Shown: piece by piece, positions 17,457 through 24,155 of the stretch
Numbering within the stretch: the first letter of the stretch is position 1
How the letters are laid out: each line of letters starts with the position of its first letter
Origin: a virus
Length of the DNA stretch: 25,761 nt
Strand: one strand, 5' to 3'
IMG/VR virus record: IMGVR_UViG_3300015360_001544
Span: 1 to 25,761 of that record
Made by a program: the position numbers and the translations under genes
Notes under the pieces: model-generated
Told to the model about the DNA's origin: nothing
Seen by the model: the letters and a program-made list of their open reading frames with translations, nothing else
Databases searched by the model: none

Positions 17457-17776
17457 TGGAGCCACAAAAAAGAATTTCGCTACAAGATTTTAAGAACTGG
17501 ATCTCAGAACAAAAAGATCTATCCAGTTTCTTCAACATCGGTGCCGAACAAGATAGTCCATACGACAAGTATGTCGGAAAAGCTGTCAAGACAAAAGTGG
17601 GCAAGAACAAGCTCATGGAAAGAGTTGAGGCCGACAATGATGCCGAAACTCTTATCGACGAATTCATTGAAGATGGTGGGACCATTCTCTCTGTAGAAGA
17701 GAAGAGGGTCCAAATTGAAGTAGACTCTGGCGAGTTCTACGTTCCAAGATTCTGTGTTAAGATCGTCAAGAACTAA
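17456..17776 (+). CDS. Small acidic protein, unknown
   Basis: This 106-residue protein has GGGGAGG (17438-17444) as SD and a TAATG overlap with the previous gene. It has a helical N terminus (ISLQDFKNWISEQKDL) and a beta-rich C-terminal half (SVEEKRVQIEVDSGEFYVPRF) that looks like a small SH3- or barrel-type domain. It is the last gene of the plus-strand block. Its TAA stop overlaps the stop of the convergent dehydrogenase gene. Confidence 0.55.
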   Translation: MEPQKRISLQDFKNWISEQKDLSSFFNIGAEQDSPYDKYVGKAVKTKVGKNKLMERVEADNDAETLIDEFIEDGGTILSVEEKRVQIEVDSGEFYVPRFCVKIVKN

Positions 17777-18642
17777 ACTACAGCACGACCCTTGAGTTGC
17801 TCCCAGTCTTTTTCAGGACGCACTTCCAAATTCGTTTGCCATGCACCAGCAAGTGTGTGGCAATCGACGTTTAGAGACTCTGCTAACGCCAAGAACCCAT
17901 TGAGATCTTTGGGGAAGCATGAGCCTCCAAATCCCTTCTTTCCGTCTGGTCCGGGCACAGACCAATGCGACAATCCGAGTCGCTTGTCTTTCACCGCATA
18001 CTCCACCACTTTATCATAGTCAATTTGAAGTTTAGAGCATACTTGCTCAATTTCATTCGCAACTGCAACCTTCGTAGCCAAGAAACAATTGGTCGTATAC
18101 TTAACCATTTCAGCGATTGTAGAAGATGTCTTTGTGACTTGAACATTTGGGTATGCCGTTTCGTAAATTTGTTTCAGAACAGCGGTGCCATCGTGAGGCC
18201 CACCAATGATGATTCGATCTTGATTCTTGAAGTCTTCAATGGCTTTTCTTTCTGTCAAGAATTCTGGGTTGAAACACACATTAAGGTTCGAGTACATCTC
18301 GTCCAGCCTCGCTGTTGTTCCGGGAGGGACAGTTGATTTGATTACAACTGTTGTTTGTCTTTTAGCGGCTCTCGACAATTCAGCGACAACACCTTCAACA
18401 ATCGAAGTGTCACAAGATCCATCTTCTTTCATCGGGGTTGGCACACAGACGAAAATCACATCGGTCTTCGTGGCCACTTGATCGAATCCATCCGCTGAAT
18501 TGACTGAAAATGGTTTGCCGCCCAAAATACCATGTACGCCCTTGAATTTATCATAGGCCCAGATCTCAAATGCGTGACGCATTCCTTCCATGACAGCAGT
18601 TCCAACAAAACCGGTGCCAATAATTCCAATTGTATCTGTCAT
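17773..18642 (-). CDS. Short UDP-glucose/GDP-mannose dehydrogenase-like enzyme
   Basis: This 289-residue protein has the NAD-binding GxGxxG (GTGFVG, residues 9-14), VFVCVPTP (63-70), STVPPGTT (103-110), FNPEFLTE (124-131), the conserved Lys and Asn of TKVAVANE (190-197) and the catalytic cysteine in GFGGSCFPKD (237-246, C242). These are the signatures of enzymes that oxidise a nucleotide sugar to its uronic acid in two steps. It stops soon after the central domain, whereas most family members have ~390-450 residues with a C-terminal nucleotide-sugar-binding domain. It is therefore a naturally short form, or its substrate binding differs. AAGGA lies before the ATG. It ends the leftward operon, with the only TAG stop in the window. 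Confidence 0.9.
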   Translation of the reverse strand: MTDTIGIIGTGFVGTAVMEGMRHAFEIWAYDKFKGVHGILGGKPFSVNSADGFDQVATKTDVIFVCVPTPMKEDGSCDTSIVEGVVAELSRAAKRQTTVVIKSTVPPGTTARLDEMYSNLNVCFNPEFLTERKAIEDFKNQDRIIIGGPHDGTAVLKQIYETAYPNVQVTKTSSTIAEMVKYTTNCFLATKVAVANEIEQVCSKLQIDYDKVVEYAVKDKRLGLSHWSVPGPDGKKGFGGSCFPKDLNGFLALAESLNVDCHTLAGAWQTNLEVRPEKDWEQLKGRAVV

Positions 18643-19088
18643 TAAAATCCTTCTTTCTTCCAGTTTATCGCCAGCTTAGTTACTTCAACAGCACTGCCGA
18701 ATCGACCAAGAGTAAAAACTCTTCCATCTCTTTCGGCCCTCTGTCTTCTTGTAGTAAATTCAGGCATAGCGTCCATTATTTCTGCGGCTAAAATCTCTGT
18801 CAATTCTAGTTCTGCGTTCAAGTTGTGCATGGCTCGCAGATCTTGCTGAGCATCCATTGTCCAAACGGCTCTCAATCTTCTTGTCGGTTCTGCAACATTC
18901 ATAGCGATACTCATAAGCTCCTTTTTCATAGCATCCAAAATAACATCAACTTTGTTTTCAATCATTTCTGGCGAAACAGTTGAAGACACGCCAAATCTAC
19001 GACCATCAATATCGGCCACCATGTTGATTATGATCATGCCGTTTTGAGGGTGTGTTTGACGCCAGATTCTAAAATTATCGACTCTCAT
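18642..19088 (-). CDS. Conserved-looking phage protein, unknown
   Basis: This 148-residue protein overlaps the dehydrogenase start by 1 base and the HNH-like stop by 4 (ATGA), within a leftward operon. A short beta-rich start (GMIIINMVADIDGRRFGVS) is followed by helices (EMIENKVDVILDAMKKELMSIAM and NLNAELELTEILAAEIMDAM). No catalytic motif is seen and no family is recognised. TAGGA before the ATG may act as SD. Confidence 0.55.
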   Translation of the reverse strand: MRVDNFRIWRQTHPQNGMIIINMVADIDGRRFGVSSTVSPEMIENKVDVILDAMKKELMSIAMNVAEPTRRLRAVWTMDAQQDLRAMHNLNAELELTEILAAEIMDAMPEFTTRRQRAERDGRVFTLGRFGSAVEVTKLAINWKKEGF

Positions 19089-19564
19089 TTCATTCCTAAT
19101 GCTTCTTTAGCTTTCAAAATGAATTCTTCCAAGACTTTTTCTTTAACATCATCAGAAGCATTGCCATAAAGATCTCTCATCTTAGAGAAAGCAGATCCTA
19201 TTCTGCCAGTAGATGATTCGCTGTTATCCAAGAAATCTATTATTCTTAAGTTAGATAGCTCGTAATGTTTAGAAGAGTCTTTTCGATCAACAGAAGGTGT
19301 GCTGCTTGGATTGTCTCTCATGAACTTTTCTATTTCTGGGACAGCCCAAGACATCCATTCTTCTCTAGTCATGCAAATATTGATATTCTTGTATGCTCTG
19401 TCCTTTGGTTTGTCGGAACCACATCTTTGGTTCATGTTGGTCCACATTGTCCCTGCTTTTCCTCGTGGACTTTTCCTGTATTTTCTAACTCTATCAACAA
19501 CGACATCTAAGTTAGATTGCCTGTATTTTTCTTGGCTAATTCTGTGTTTTTCTTTTGTATTCAT
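19085..19564 (-). CDS. HNH-like homing endonuclease / DNA-binding protein
   Basis: This 159-residue protein has a basic N terminus, then WTNMNQRC (41-48), YKNINICMTREEW (58-70) and SVDRKDSSKHYELSNLRIID (91-110). The spacing 'W..m..RC... Y..i.iC..W...F...S-x-D-R-x-d...-H-Y-e-x-x-N-x-R' matches phage homing proteins of the HNH type often annotated as 'SLDRIDN..NYEPxNCRW' proteins. Candidate active-site residues are D93, H100 and N105. It sits between the aldehyde dehydrogenase and an unknown gene in the leftward cassette, a typical free-standing homing location. The SD AAGGA lies in the 3' end of the dehydrogenase gene. Confidence 0.65.
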   Translation of the reverse strand: MNTKEKHRISQEKYRQSNLDVVVDRVRKYRKSPRGKAGTMWTNMNQRCGSDKPKDRAYKNINICMTREEWMSWAVPEIEKFMRDNPSSTPSVDRKDSSKHYELSNLRIIDFLDNSESSTGRIGSAFSKMRDLYGNASDDVKEKVLEEFILKAKEALGMK

Positions 19565-19565
19565 T

Positions 19566-21047
19566 TTAACGCATTCCTTGTGCCCAACTCACATTGCCTT
19601 CTTCGTAATTTACTGTTACAGACATTGTGTGGGTTACTGCCTTCCAAGTTGATGCTGCACTTCCGCCCCAGCCAGACTTCTTCCATGATGAGAAGGGCAA
19701 ATGAGACTCAGCAGCAATACTACCGCCGTTGATGTACAACATGCCCGTGGTGCATTCCTGAGCGATCCTACGATGCTTCCTGAAGTCATTGGTGATGACT
19801 CCCAACGCCAATCCGTAATCTGTATCATTGTAGATCCTGATGGCGTCATCGAGCGTGTCAAACGGGATCAAAGCCACATGTGGTCCAAAGACTTCTTGTT
19901 TGAGGAATGGCTTGTCTGCCCATTCACAACTGTAAACAAACGGTCTCAATGAATATCCGGTATCATCTGTTTTCCCGCCACCAAGCCAAACAGTGACATC
20001 TCTGTCATTACGAGCCAAATGGTTGAATTCGACAACTTTGTCCATTTGCTCTTCGCTGATCATCGGGCCATAGTCTGGTGCAGTATCAAACTTTGGATGA
20101 AACGGATCTCCGACAGTCAAGCTGTAAGCTTTGGCAATGAACTTGTCCTTGAATGAATCAAAGATTGATCGTTGAACAAGAATACGACTAGAAGAAACAC
20201 ATCTCTGTCCAGAGAGCTTGAATCCAGAGGCGATTGTGGCTGGCACGGCAATATCTAGGTCTCCATCTGCAAACACCATGGTTGCTGATTTGGAGCCACA
20301 TTCGATACTACATGTCTTAGAGAATGTCTCGGCACAATGGCGACGAATGTCTTGGCCTACTTCAGAAGATCCGGTAAAGAGAATGACATCTACATCGGAT
20401 CTTACCAGTGCGGCCCCCTGTAATCCCTCTCCGTGGACAAGGTTAAATACGCCGGGCGGGAACCCCGCCTCCTCGTACAATTCTGCGACAAGTTGGTTGA
20501 CCATTGGAGTAAGTTCGGAAGGCTTGTGTATAACAGTGTTACCCTCAACGAGAGCAGGACCGGCACACCAAAAACTACCAATAGCAAGAGGGAAATTCCA
20601 AGGACTAACAATAAGCACCACCCCACGAGGCTTGCGAATAACATAAGCATCCTTAGTAGCAAGTTCGGATGCCAAACATGTTCCGTATGGCTCTCTGCCA
20701 GACGCTGCCGCTGTCTGACACATGTGTAGAGCTTCAATGACCTCAGCGTGCGATTCATTAAGGTTTTTCCCCGTCTCAATGGAGATTGCATCTCTCAACT
20801 TGTCATGATCACGTTTGACCAACTGTGCAAGTTTGTCAAAGTAATCAGACCTCTTCACACGACTTTCTTTTCTCCATGAGTCAAAAGCTGTTCTTGCAGC
20901 ACAGACAACTTCTTCTATTGCATCGGCTGATGCTGCTGGGAACACACCATAGATTTGCTCGGTGGCTGGATTTATTGCTGGGAATGAAAAAGCTGCGTCT
21001 TCTTTCCACATGCCATTGATGAAATGGCGTCCTCTGAAAATCTCCAT
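19566..21047 (-). CDS. NAD(P)-dependent aldehyde dehydrogenase
   Basis: This full-length 493-residue member of the aldehyde dehydrogenase superfamily oxidises an aldehyde to a carboxylic acid. All key residues are present: SPWNFPL with N151, HKPSE with K175 and E178 (the pair that contacts the NAD ribose), FTGSSEVG (224-231), IECGSKSA with general base E249, GQRCVSS with nucleophile C283, and EVFGP (385-389) with E385 and F387. The substrate cannot be read from the sequence; SSADH-like and other subfamilies share these motifs. AAGGA before the ATG gives the start. Codon use does not differ sharply from neighbours. A complete aldehyde dehydrogenase is unusual cargo for a phage; it looks intact and under selection. 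Confidence 0.93.
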   Translation of the reverse strand: MEIFRGRHFINGMWKEDAAFSFPAINPATEQIYGVFPAASADAIEEVVCAARTAFDSWRKESRVKRSDYFDKLAQLVKRDHDKLRDAISIETGKNLNESHAEVIEALHMCQTAAASGREPYGTCLASELATKDAYVIRKPRGVVLIVSPWNFPLAIGSFWCAGPALVEGNTVIHKPSELTPMVNQLVAELYEEAGFPPGVFNLVHGEGLQGAALVRSDVDVILFTGSSEVGQDIRRHCAETFSKTCSIECGSKSATMVFADGDLDIAVPATIASGFKLSGQRCVSSSRILVQRSIFDSFKDKFIAKAYSLTVGDPFHPKFDTAPDYGPMISEEQMDKVVEFNHLARNDRDVTVWLGGGKTDDTGYSLRPFVYSCEWADKPFLKQEVFGPHVALIPFDTLDDAIRIYNDTDYGLALGVITNDFRKHRRIAQECTTGMLYINGGSIAAESHLPFSSWKKSGWGGSAASTWKAVTHTMSVTVNYEEGNVSWAQGMR

Positions 21048-21105
21048 ATCAATCCTTTCTTACAGAACAACGAATTGTACTGATATTTCTGTCAAACCGC
21101 AATAC

Positions 21106-21468
21106 TTATTGCTTTTTCCTGAGCATCGTTCTTGCGACTTTGCAAGATGTTGTGTCTGCAACTGGTGCTGTGGAATAAGCTTTGAAATCAAGTAATGGAG
21201 TGGCCCCCATTGGTATATTAGAGTATCCTCTGCCCTTAAGACGAGCAGACAACTCATTGAAATTATCTGCGGTCTCTATCCAAGGTTCATAAAGCATTCT
21301 ATTGTCATGGATAATCTGGGAGATCCGGCGTTGCCATGTAATCGGAAGGTCCAATTCCTCCAGATCCGTCAGCTTCGATGTTATCACAGATTCGCTCTGT
21401 AATACCGTCACCAGTTTGATCCCGTCCCTCTTCGAGCGGCTCGCCAAATACAAATAAAGTCTCTTCAT
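21106..21468 (-). CDS. Small conserved-looking phage protein
   Basis: This 120-residue protein starts MKRLYLYLASRSKR and contains RRISQIIHDNRMLYEPWIET (47-66), followed by RLKGRGYSNIPM (76-87). The composition and helix pattern look like a real folded protein, but I cannot name the family. Its first 54 codons overlap the upstream gene (21305-21586) in another frame. The next internal Met is at residue 57, so a shorter start would lose the best-looking part. It ends 58 bases before the aldehyde dehydrogenase start. A weak GGGG-type SD lies upstream. Confidence 0.6.
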   Translation of the reverse strand: MKRLYLYLASRSKRDGIKLVTVLQSESVITSKLTDLEELDLPITWQRRISQIIHDNRMLYEPWIETADNFNELSARLKGRGYSNIPMGATPLLDFKAYSTAPVADTTSCKVARTMLRKKQ

Positions 21469-21586
21469 ACATCAACCCCATGAATAGTTCTTCTAAAAGA
21501 ATCTGTGCATATATGTCATCGCCAAACTGTTGGAAAAATTCAACAATTGTACGTGTTCCAGCTTCAGCTTTTTCTTGATCGTTCAT
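21305..21586 (-). CDS. Small acidic protein overlapping the next gene
   Basis: This 93-residue protein begins MNDQEKAEAGTRTIVEFFQQ. The N-terminal ~50 residues form convincing amphipathic helices (DIYAQILLEELFMGLMYEE). The last ~40 residues, which lie over the next gene, are acidic and Gly/Pro-rich (ending SDYMATPDLPDYP) and look disordered. The open frame extends upstream to 21682, but that would overlap the divergent gene, so the Met at 21586 is preferred. No SD is visible. It would be the first gene of the leftward operon. Confidence 0.55.
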   Translation of the reverse strand: MNDQEKAEAGTRTIVEFFQQFGDDIYAQILLEELFMGLMYEETLFVFGEPLEEGRDQTGDGITERICDNIEADGSGGIGPSDYMATPDLPDYP

Positions 21587-21598
21587 CTTATAGTATCT

Positions 21599-22198
21599 AT
21601 GATCAGTTTCACAGACTACGCAAAGATCGCAAACAACTATTGCATCTGCTATTTCGGCTACGCAGATGAATACCTTGTACAATTGAGGTTACTTAAGCCA
21701 TTGTTGGAAAAAGCGTTCCCGGAAATAAACATCTACTATGGATGCAAAGATGAAAAAACACACATTCTAGGAGACTGTGAAAGAATCCTTAAGCTATCAG
21801 AGCTTAAAATTCGCAAAACTGAATTCGCACACATCTCAGAAATAAAATCTAACGGAGAAACTCATCCCATTGAGGATCTACTGATTGGGGCCGGTATTAC
21901 AAAATTTGCATTGGATATACCAAAAGCGACAAAAACAGATAAGTGCGTAATTATCTCCAGCGGATGTTTCCCAACGAAGCCTCTGGAAAAAGACAGGATC
22001 GACAGATTGAAGAAAAGAACTCCGATGCACTGTGAAATAGACACAGACATTTCTGGGGCTGGCTTGGTAATGGGCGTAGAATCTGCTGCTTTGTGTGAGG
22101 CTGCTGCCAGAGGAATTGAGACTGTTTTAGTACCAACAGGCACCGGTCTCCGCTTGTATAAAAACATGTTTCCAAATTTACAAGTTGTGCATATCTAA
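21599..22198 (+). CDS. GT-B-like glycosyltransferase-related protein
   Basis: This 199-residue protein has an N-terminal CYFGYADEYLVQLRLLKPLLEK (~18-39) and NIYYGCKDE, resembling the 'GD-i...p.l..l...fP.a.I' start of GT9-type proteins. The C-terminal half has GLVMGVESAALCEAAARGIETVLVP (~152-176), resembling the donor-binding 'S-h-d-t-a..h.A.A.G.P.v.l' region. It is shorter than a full GT-B enzyme (~300 or more residues), so it may be a reduced or binding-only form. It starts 13 bases from the divergent minus-strand start and has no clear SD. An in-frame TTG at 21530 is less likely. Confidence 0.5.
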   Translation: MISFTDYAKIANNYCICYFGYADEYLVQLRLLKPLLEKAFPEINIYYGCKDEKTHILGDCERILKLSELKIRKTEFAHISEIKSNGETHPIEDLLIGAGITKFALDIPKATKTDKCVIISSGCFPTKPLEKDRIDRLKKRTPMHCEIDTDISGAGLVMGVESAALCEAAARGIETVLVPTGTGLRLYKNMFPNLQVVHI

Positions 22199-22240
22199 TT
22201 GTGACGGACAATTCACACTCAAAGAACACATGGAGATAAC

Positions 22241-22837
22241 ATGTCAGTATTTCAAGTACAACTTCAGAATGTAAACCAAGGCTTGCTGGACCTCGATCCA
22301 AGCTCGTCAGTTGCTGGACACGCTTACGGGCAACTCGGCACAGCATTCGCCACATCCAAGCAGCGTCAGATTTACGTTGCCGGACCAAACCGCACATACA
22401 GACTGTTGAAAGACGGTGACACGTTCACCGACTGCAACTACTGGAAGAGATTCGCTTACCCACAGGTTGCCTACGACCGTGCCTTCATTAAGGTTGTCAC
22501 AGACGACGGCTCTGTTTACAGCGATGTCGCAGACGAAAACACATTTGTCAAGGGTGCAACAGTAACTTTGACGACCGCATTGTCTGGAAACGCAATTGAC
22601 TTCGTTACCACATACGGCGGACCAGCAAGATTCTTGCAGATTCAGAACTTGGATGGAACAAAATCCGTTACAGGTGAATTGAATGGAGACGTTAACGTCA
22701 CATTCACACTGAACGCAGGTGAGAGCCAAATCTTCAACAATGGAGATCTCGCAATTACTTTGTTGAGACTTAAGACTTCTAGCGGAACTTCTTCCGCTAA
22801 CTGGATGGCATCCATCAAGTCTACACCAACCAGCTAA
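22241..22837 (+). CDS. Probably abundant virion protein
   Basis: This 198-residue protein is low in charge extremes, rich in T, S, N and G, beta-rich, and lacks enzyme motifs. Its codons are more C-ending and less AT-rich than those of neighbouring genes, as in highly expressed phage structural genes. It has a good SD (GGAGATAAC before the ATG) and is followed after 30 bases by the strongest terminator in the window. The segment GKSV-like 'TKSVTGELNGDVNVTF' and the general composition would suit a capsid decoration, fibre or tail sheath-associated protein. I cannot assign the exact role. Two helix-poor halves may form one beta sandwich each. Confidence 0.65.
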   Translation: MSVFQVQLQNVNQGLLDLDPSSSVAGHAYGQLGTAFATSKQRQIYVAGPNRTYRLLKDGDTFTDCNYWKRFAYPQVAYDRAFIKVVTDDGSVYSDVADENTFVKGATVTLTTALSGNAIDFVTTYGGPARFLQIQNLDGTKSVTGELNGDVNVTFTLNAGESQIFNNGDLAITLLRLKTSSGTSSANWMASIKSTPTS

Positions 22838-22867
22838 TTAACTTTGGCTAAACTGTAAAAACTACTT

Positions 22868-22902
22868 GGGCACAGTTCTTCGGAACTGTGCCCTTTTCTT
22901 TT
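22868..22902 (+). terminator. Rho-independent terminator
   Basis: A perfect 11-bp stem (GGGCACAGTTC with GAACTGTGCCC) encloses a TTCG tetraloop and is followed by TTTTCTTTT. It lies 30 bases after the stop of the abundant virion protein and just before the GT9 gene, so it should insulate strong expression of the former. Confidence 0.95.
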
Positions 22903-22921
22903 GTACCCACTCTATTATTGG

Positions 22922-23899
22922 ATGCCAGTCATAAGATCCAAAACTCCAGTGAGAAGTCGCATCGAGTATAATCGGCCAAATCAAATCAGACCGACCATGA
23001 CCATACGTGACTTTTACAACAAACGCAACAAAATACTCATACAGAGAAATTGTGGCGGCTTGGGAGATATTCTCATGCACAGAATGATGTTTGAGGATTT
23101 TAAGAATCTATTGCCGAATGCAGAAATTCACTTTGCTTGTCCTTTAGCATACCACGAGGTAGTTTCAGATCATCCATTCATTGACAAGTTGATTGATTCC
23201 AACGTCGCAAACATGCACGACTACATCATTCACTACAACACTAGCACGGCCTGCGGCAGATGGGAAATGGCCATGGCTCCGATGTCTGGCAAGCATAGAA
23301 GCGATATTTGGGCCAATCATTGTGGCGTTGAATTGAAATCACACAATATGCACTTTCGATTTACAGACGACGAAATGAAAGAAGCTTGTGACATCATCGA
23401 AACGCATAGAGACAGAGAAGGCAAAATAGTCTTACTCGCTCCTATCTCTGCTATGCACAATAAAAACATGTCTGATGAACTGATGGTAGATGTCGCCAGA
23501 GGAATACAAGAACGAGGTTTTTGTGTCATTGGAGTTCATGGATCACCAATCTATGGACTTCTCAAAAACGATATTCCGAGTATTCACGGCATCAGGGCCA
23601 GAAAACTGTTGTCTGTCATAAACAAAGCAGATTACATGGTTAGCGTTGACACGGCTCATTTCCATGCTGCGGGAGGCATGGGGAAGCCAGTCGTTGGGTT
23701 GTTCACATTCGTCAATGGCAAGACATACGCAATGCACTATCCAAAAGTGGAATTGGTGCAAGGTCCATGTCCACTACTATATTCTGGATGCTACGATTGG
23801 GGCAAATGCCCGAAAATAAAAGACGGCACAAGAGTCCCTTGTTGTTCAGGAATTGCCTCTGCGTCTGTGCTTTCTGCATTTGATAGGTTGAGGGCTTAA
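22922..23899 (+). CDS. GT9-family glycosyltransferase (heptosyltransferase-like)
   Basis: This 325-residue protein from the ATG at 22922 has NCGGLGDILMHRMMFEDFK (43-61), the GT9 'gG-x-GD' start, then VLLAPISAMHNKNMS (170-184), VIGVHGSP (202-209) and YMVSVDTAHFHAAGGMGKPVVGLF (238-261), the nucleotide-sugar donor site of heptosyltransferase-like enzymes. The C terminus has five cysteines in CPLLYSGC...C...CC (283-308), seen in many GT9 relatives. An ATG at 22997 (MTIRDFYN) is the alternative start; a TATAAT at 22967-22972 would suit it, while neither start has a clear SD. The gene lies directly behind a terminator, so it needs read-through or its own promoter. The acceptor is unknown: host surface glycan or virion. 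Confidence 0.85.
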   Translation: MPVIRSKTPVRSRIEYNRPNQIRPTMTIRDFYNKRNKILIQRNCGGLGDILMHRMMFEDFKNLLPNAEIHFACPLAYHEVVSDHPFIDKLIDSNVANMHDYIIHYNTSTACGRWEMAMAPMSGKHRSDIWANHCGVELKSHNMHFRFTDDEMKEACDIIETHRDREGKIVLLAPISAMHNKNMSDELMVDVARGIQERGFCVIGVHGSPIYGLLKNDIPSIHGIRARKLLSVINKADYMVSVDTAHFHAAGGMGKPVVGLFTFVNGKTYAMHYPKVELVQGPCPLLYSGCYDWGKCPKIKDGTRVPCCSGIASASVLSAFDRLRA

Positions 23900-23927
23900 A
23901 GAATTTTGGCAGAATCGTAAATAGTGT

Positions 23928-24155
23928 ATGCCGCAGATCATCAAGCAACCGAAAACAAGCATTCGTATTGTCCCCAGAGAGGGCGAGATCGAAATTACTC
24001 TGAACATCAATATTTCAATTGATGGCCAAGTGTCAGCTTCTGCCGTAAACGCTCAAAGTGTCTCAGTTGTAAAAGAAGACGAAGAAAAAGATGCAGAACT
24101 TATGATCCCAGATTTCATGTCTGGTGCGAAGCTTAAGTTTGGAAAAGAGAAATAA
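23928..24155 (+). CDS. Small protein, unknown
   Basis: This 75-residue protein is a beta-rich core (SIRIVPREGEIEITLNINISI) followed by an acidic stretch (KEDEEKDAELMIP) and a basic end. It lies between two glycosyltransferase genes, coupled to the next by a TAATG overlap. No SD is obvious. No family is recognised. The coupling and coding style support it as a real gene. Confidence 0.5.
   Translation: MPQIIKQPKTSIRIVPREGEIEITLNINISIDGQVSASAVNAQSVSVVKEDEEKDAELMIPDFMSGAKLKFGKEK

Noticed and set aside
20218-20646. 142-codon plus-strand frame inside the aldehyde dehydrogenase
   Set aside because: It is the antisense shadow of a gene with every catalytic motif intact; no SD and no recognisable protein.
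21099-21117. GCAAT-ACTT-ATTGC hairpin followed by TTTTT, as a terminator
   Set aside because: Only a 5-bp stem, on the strand opposite the local genes and partly inside a coding frame.
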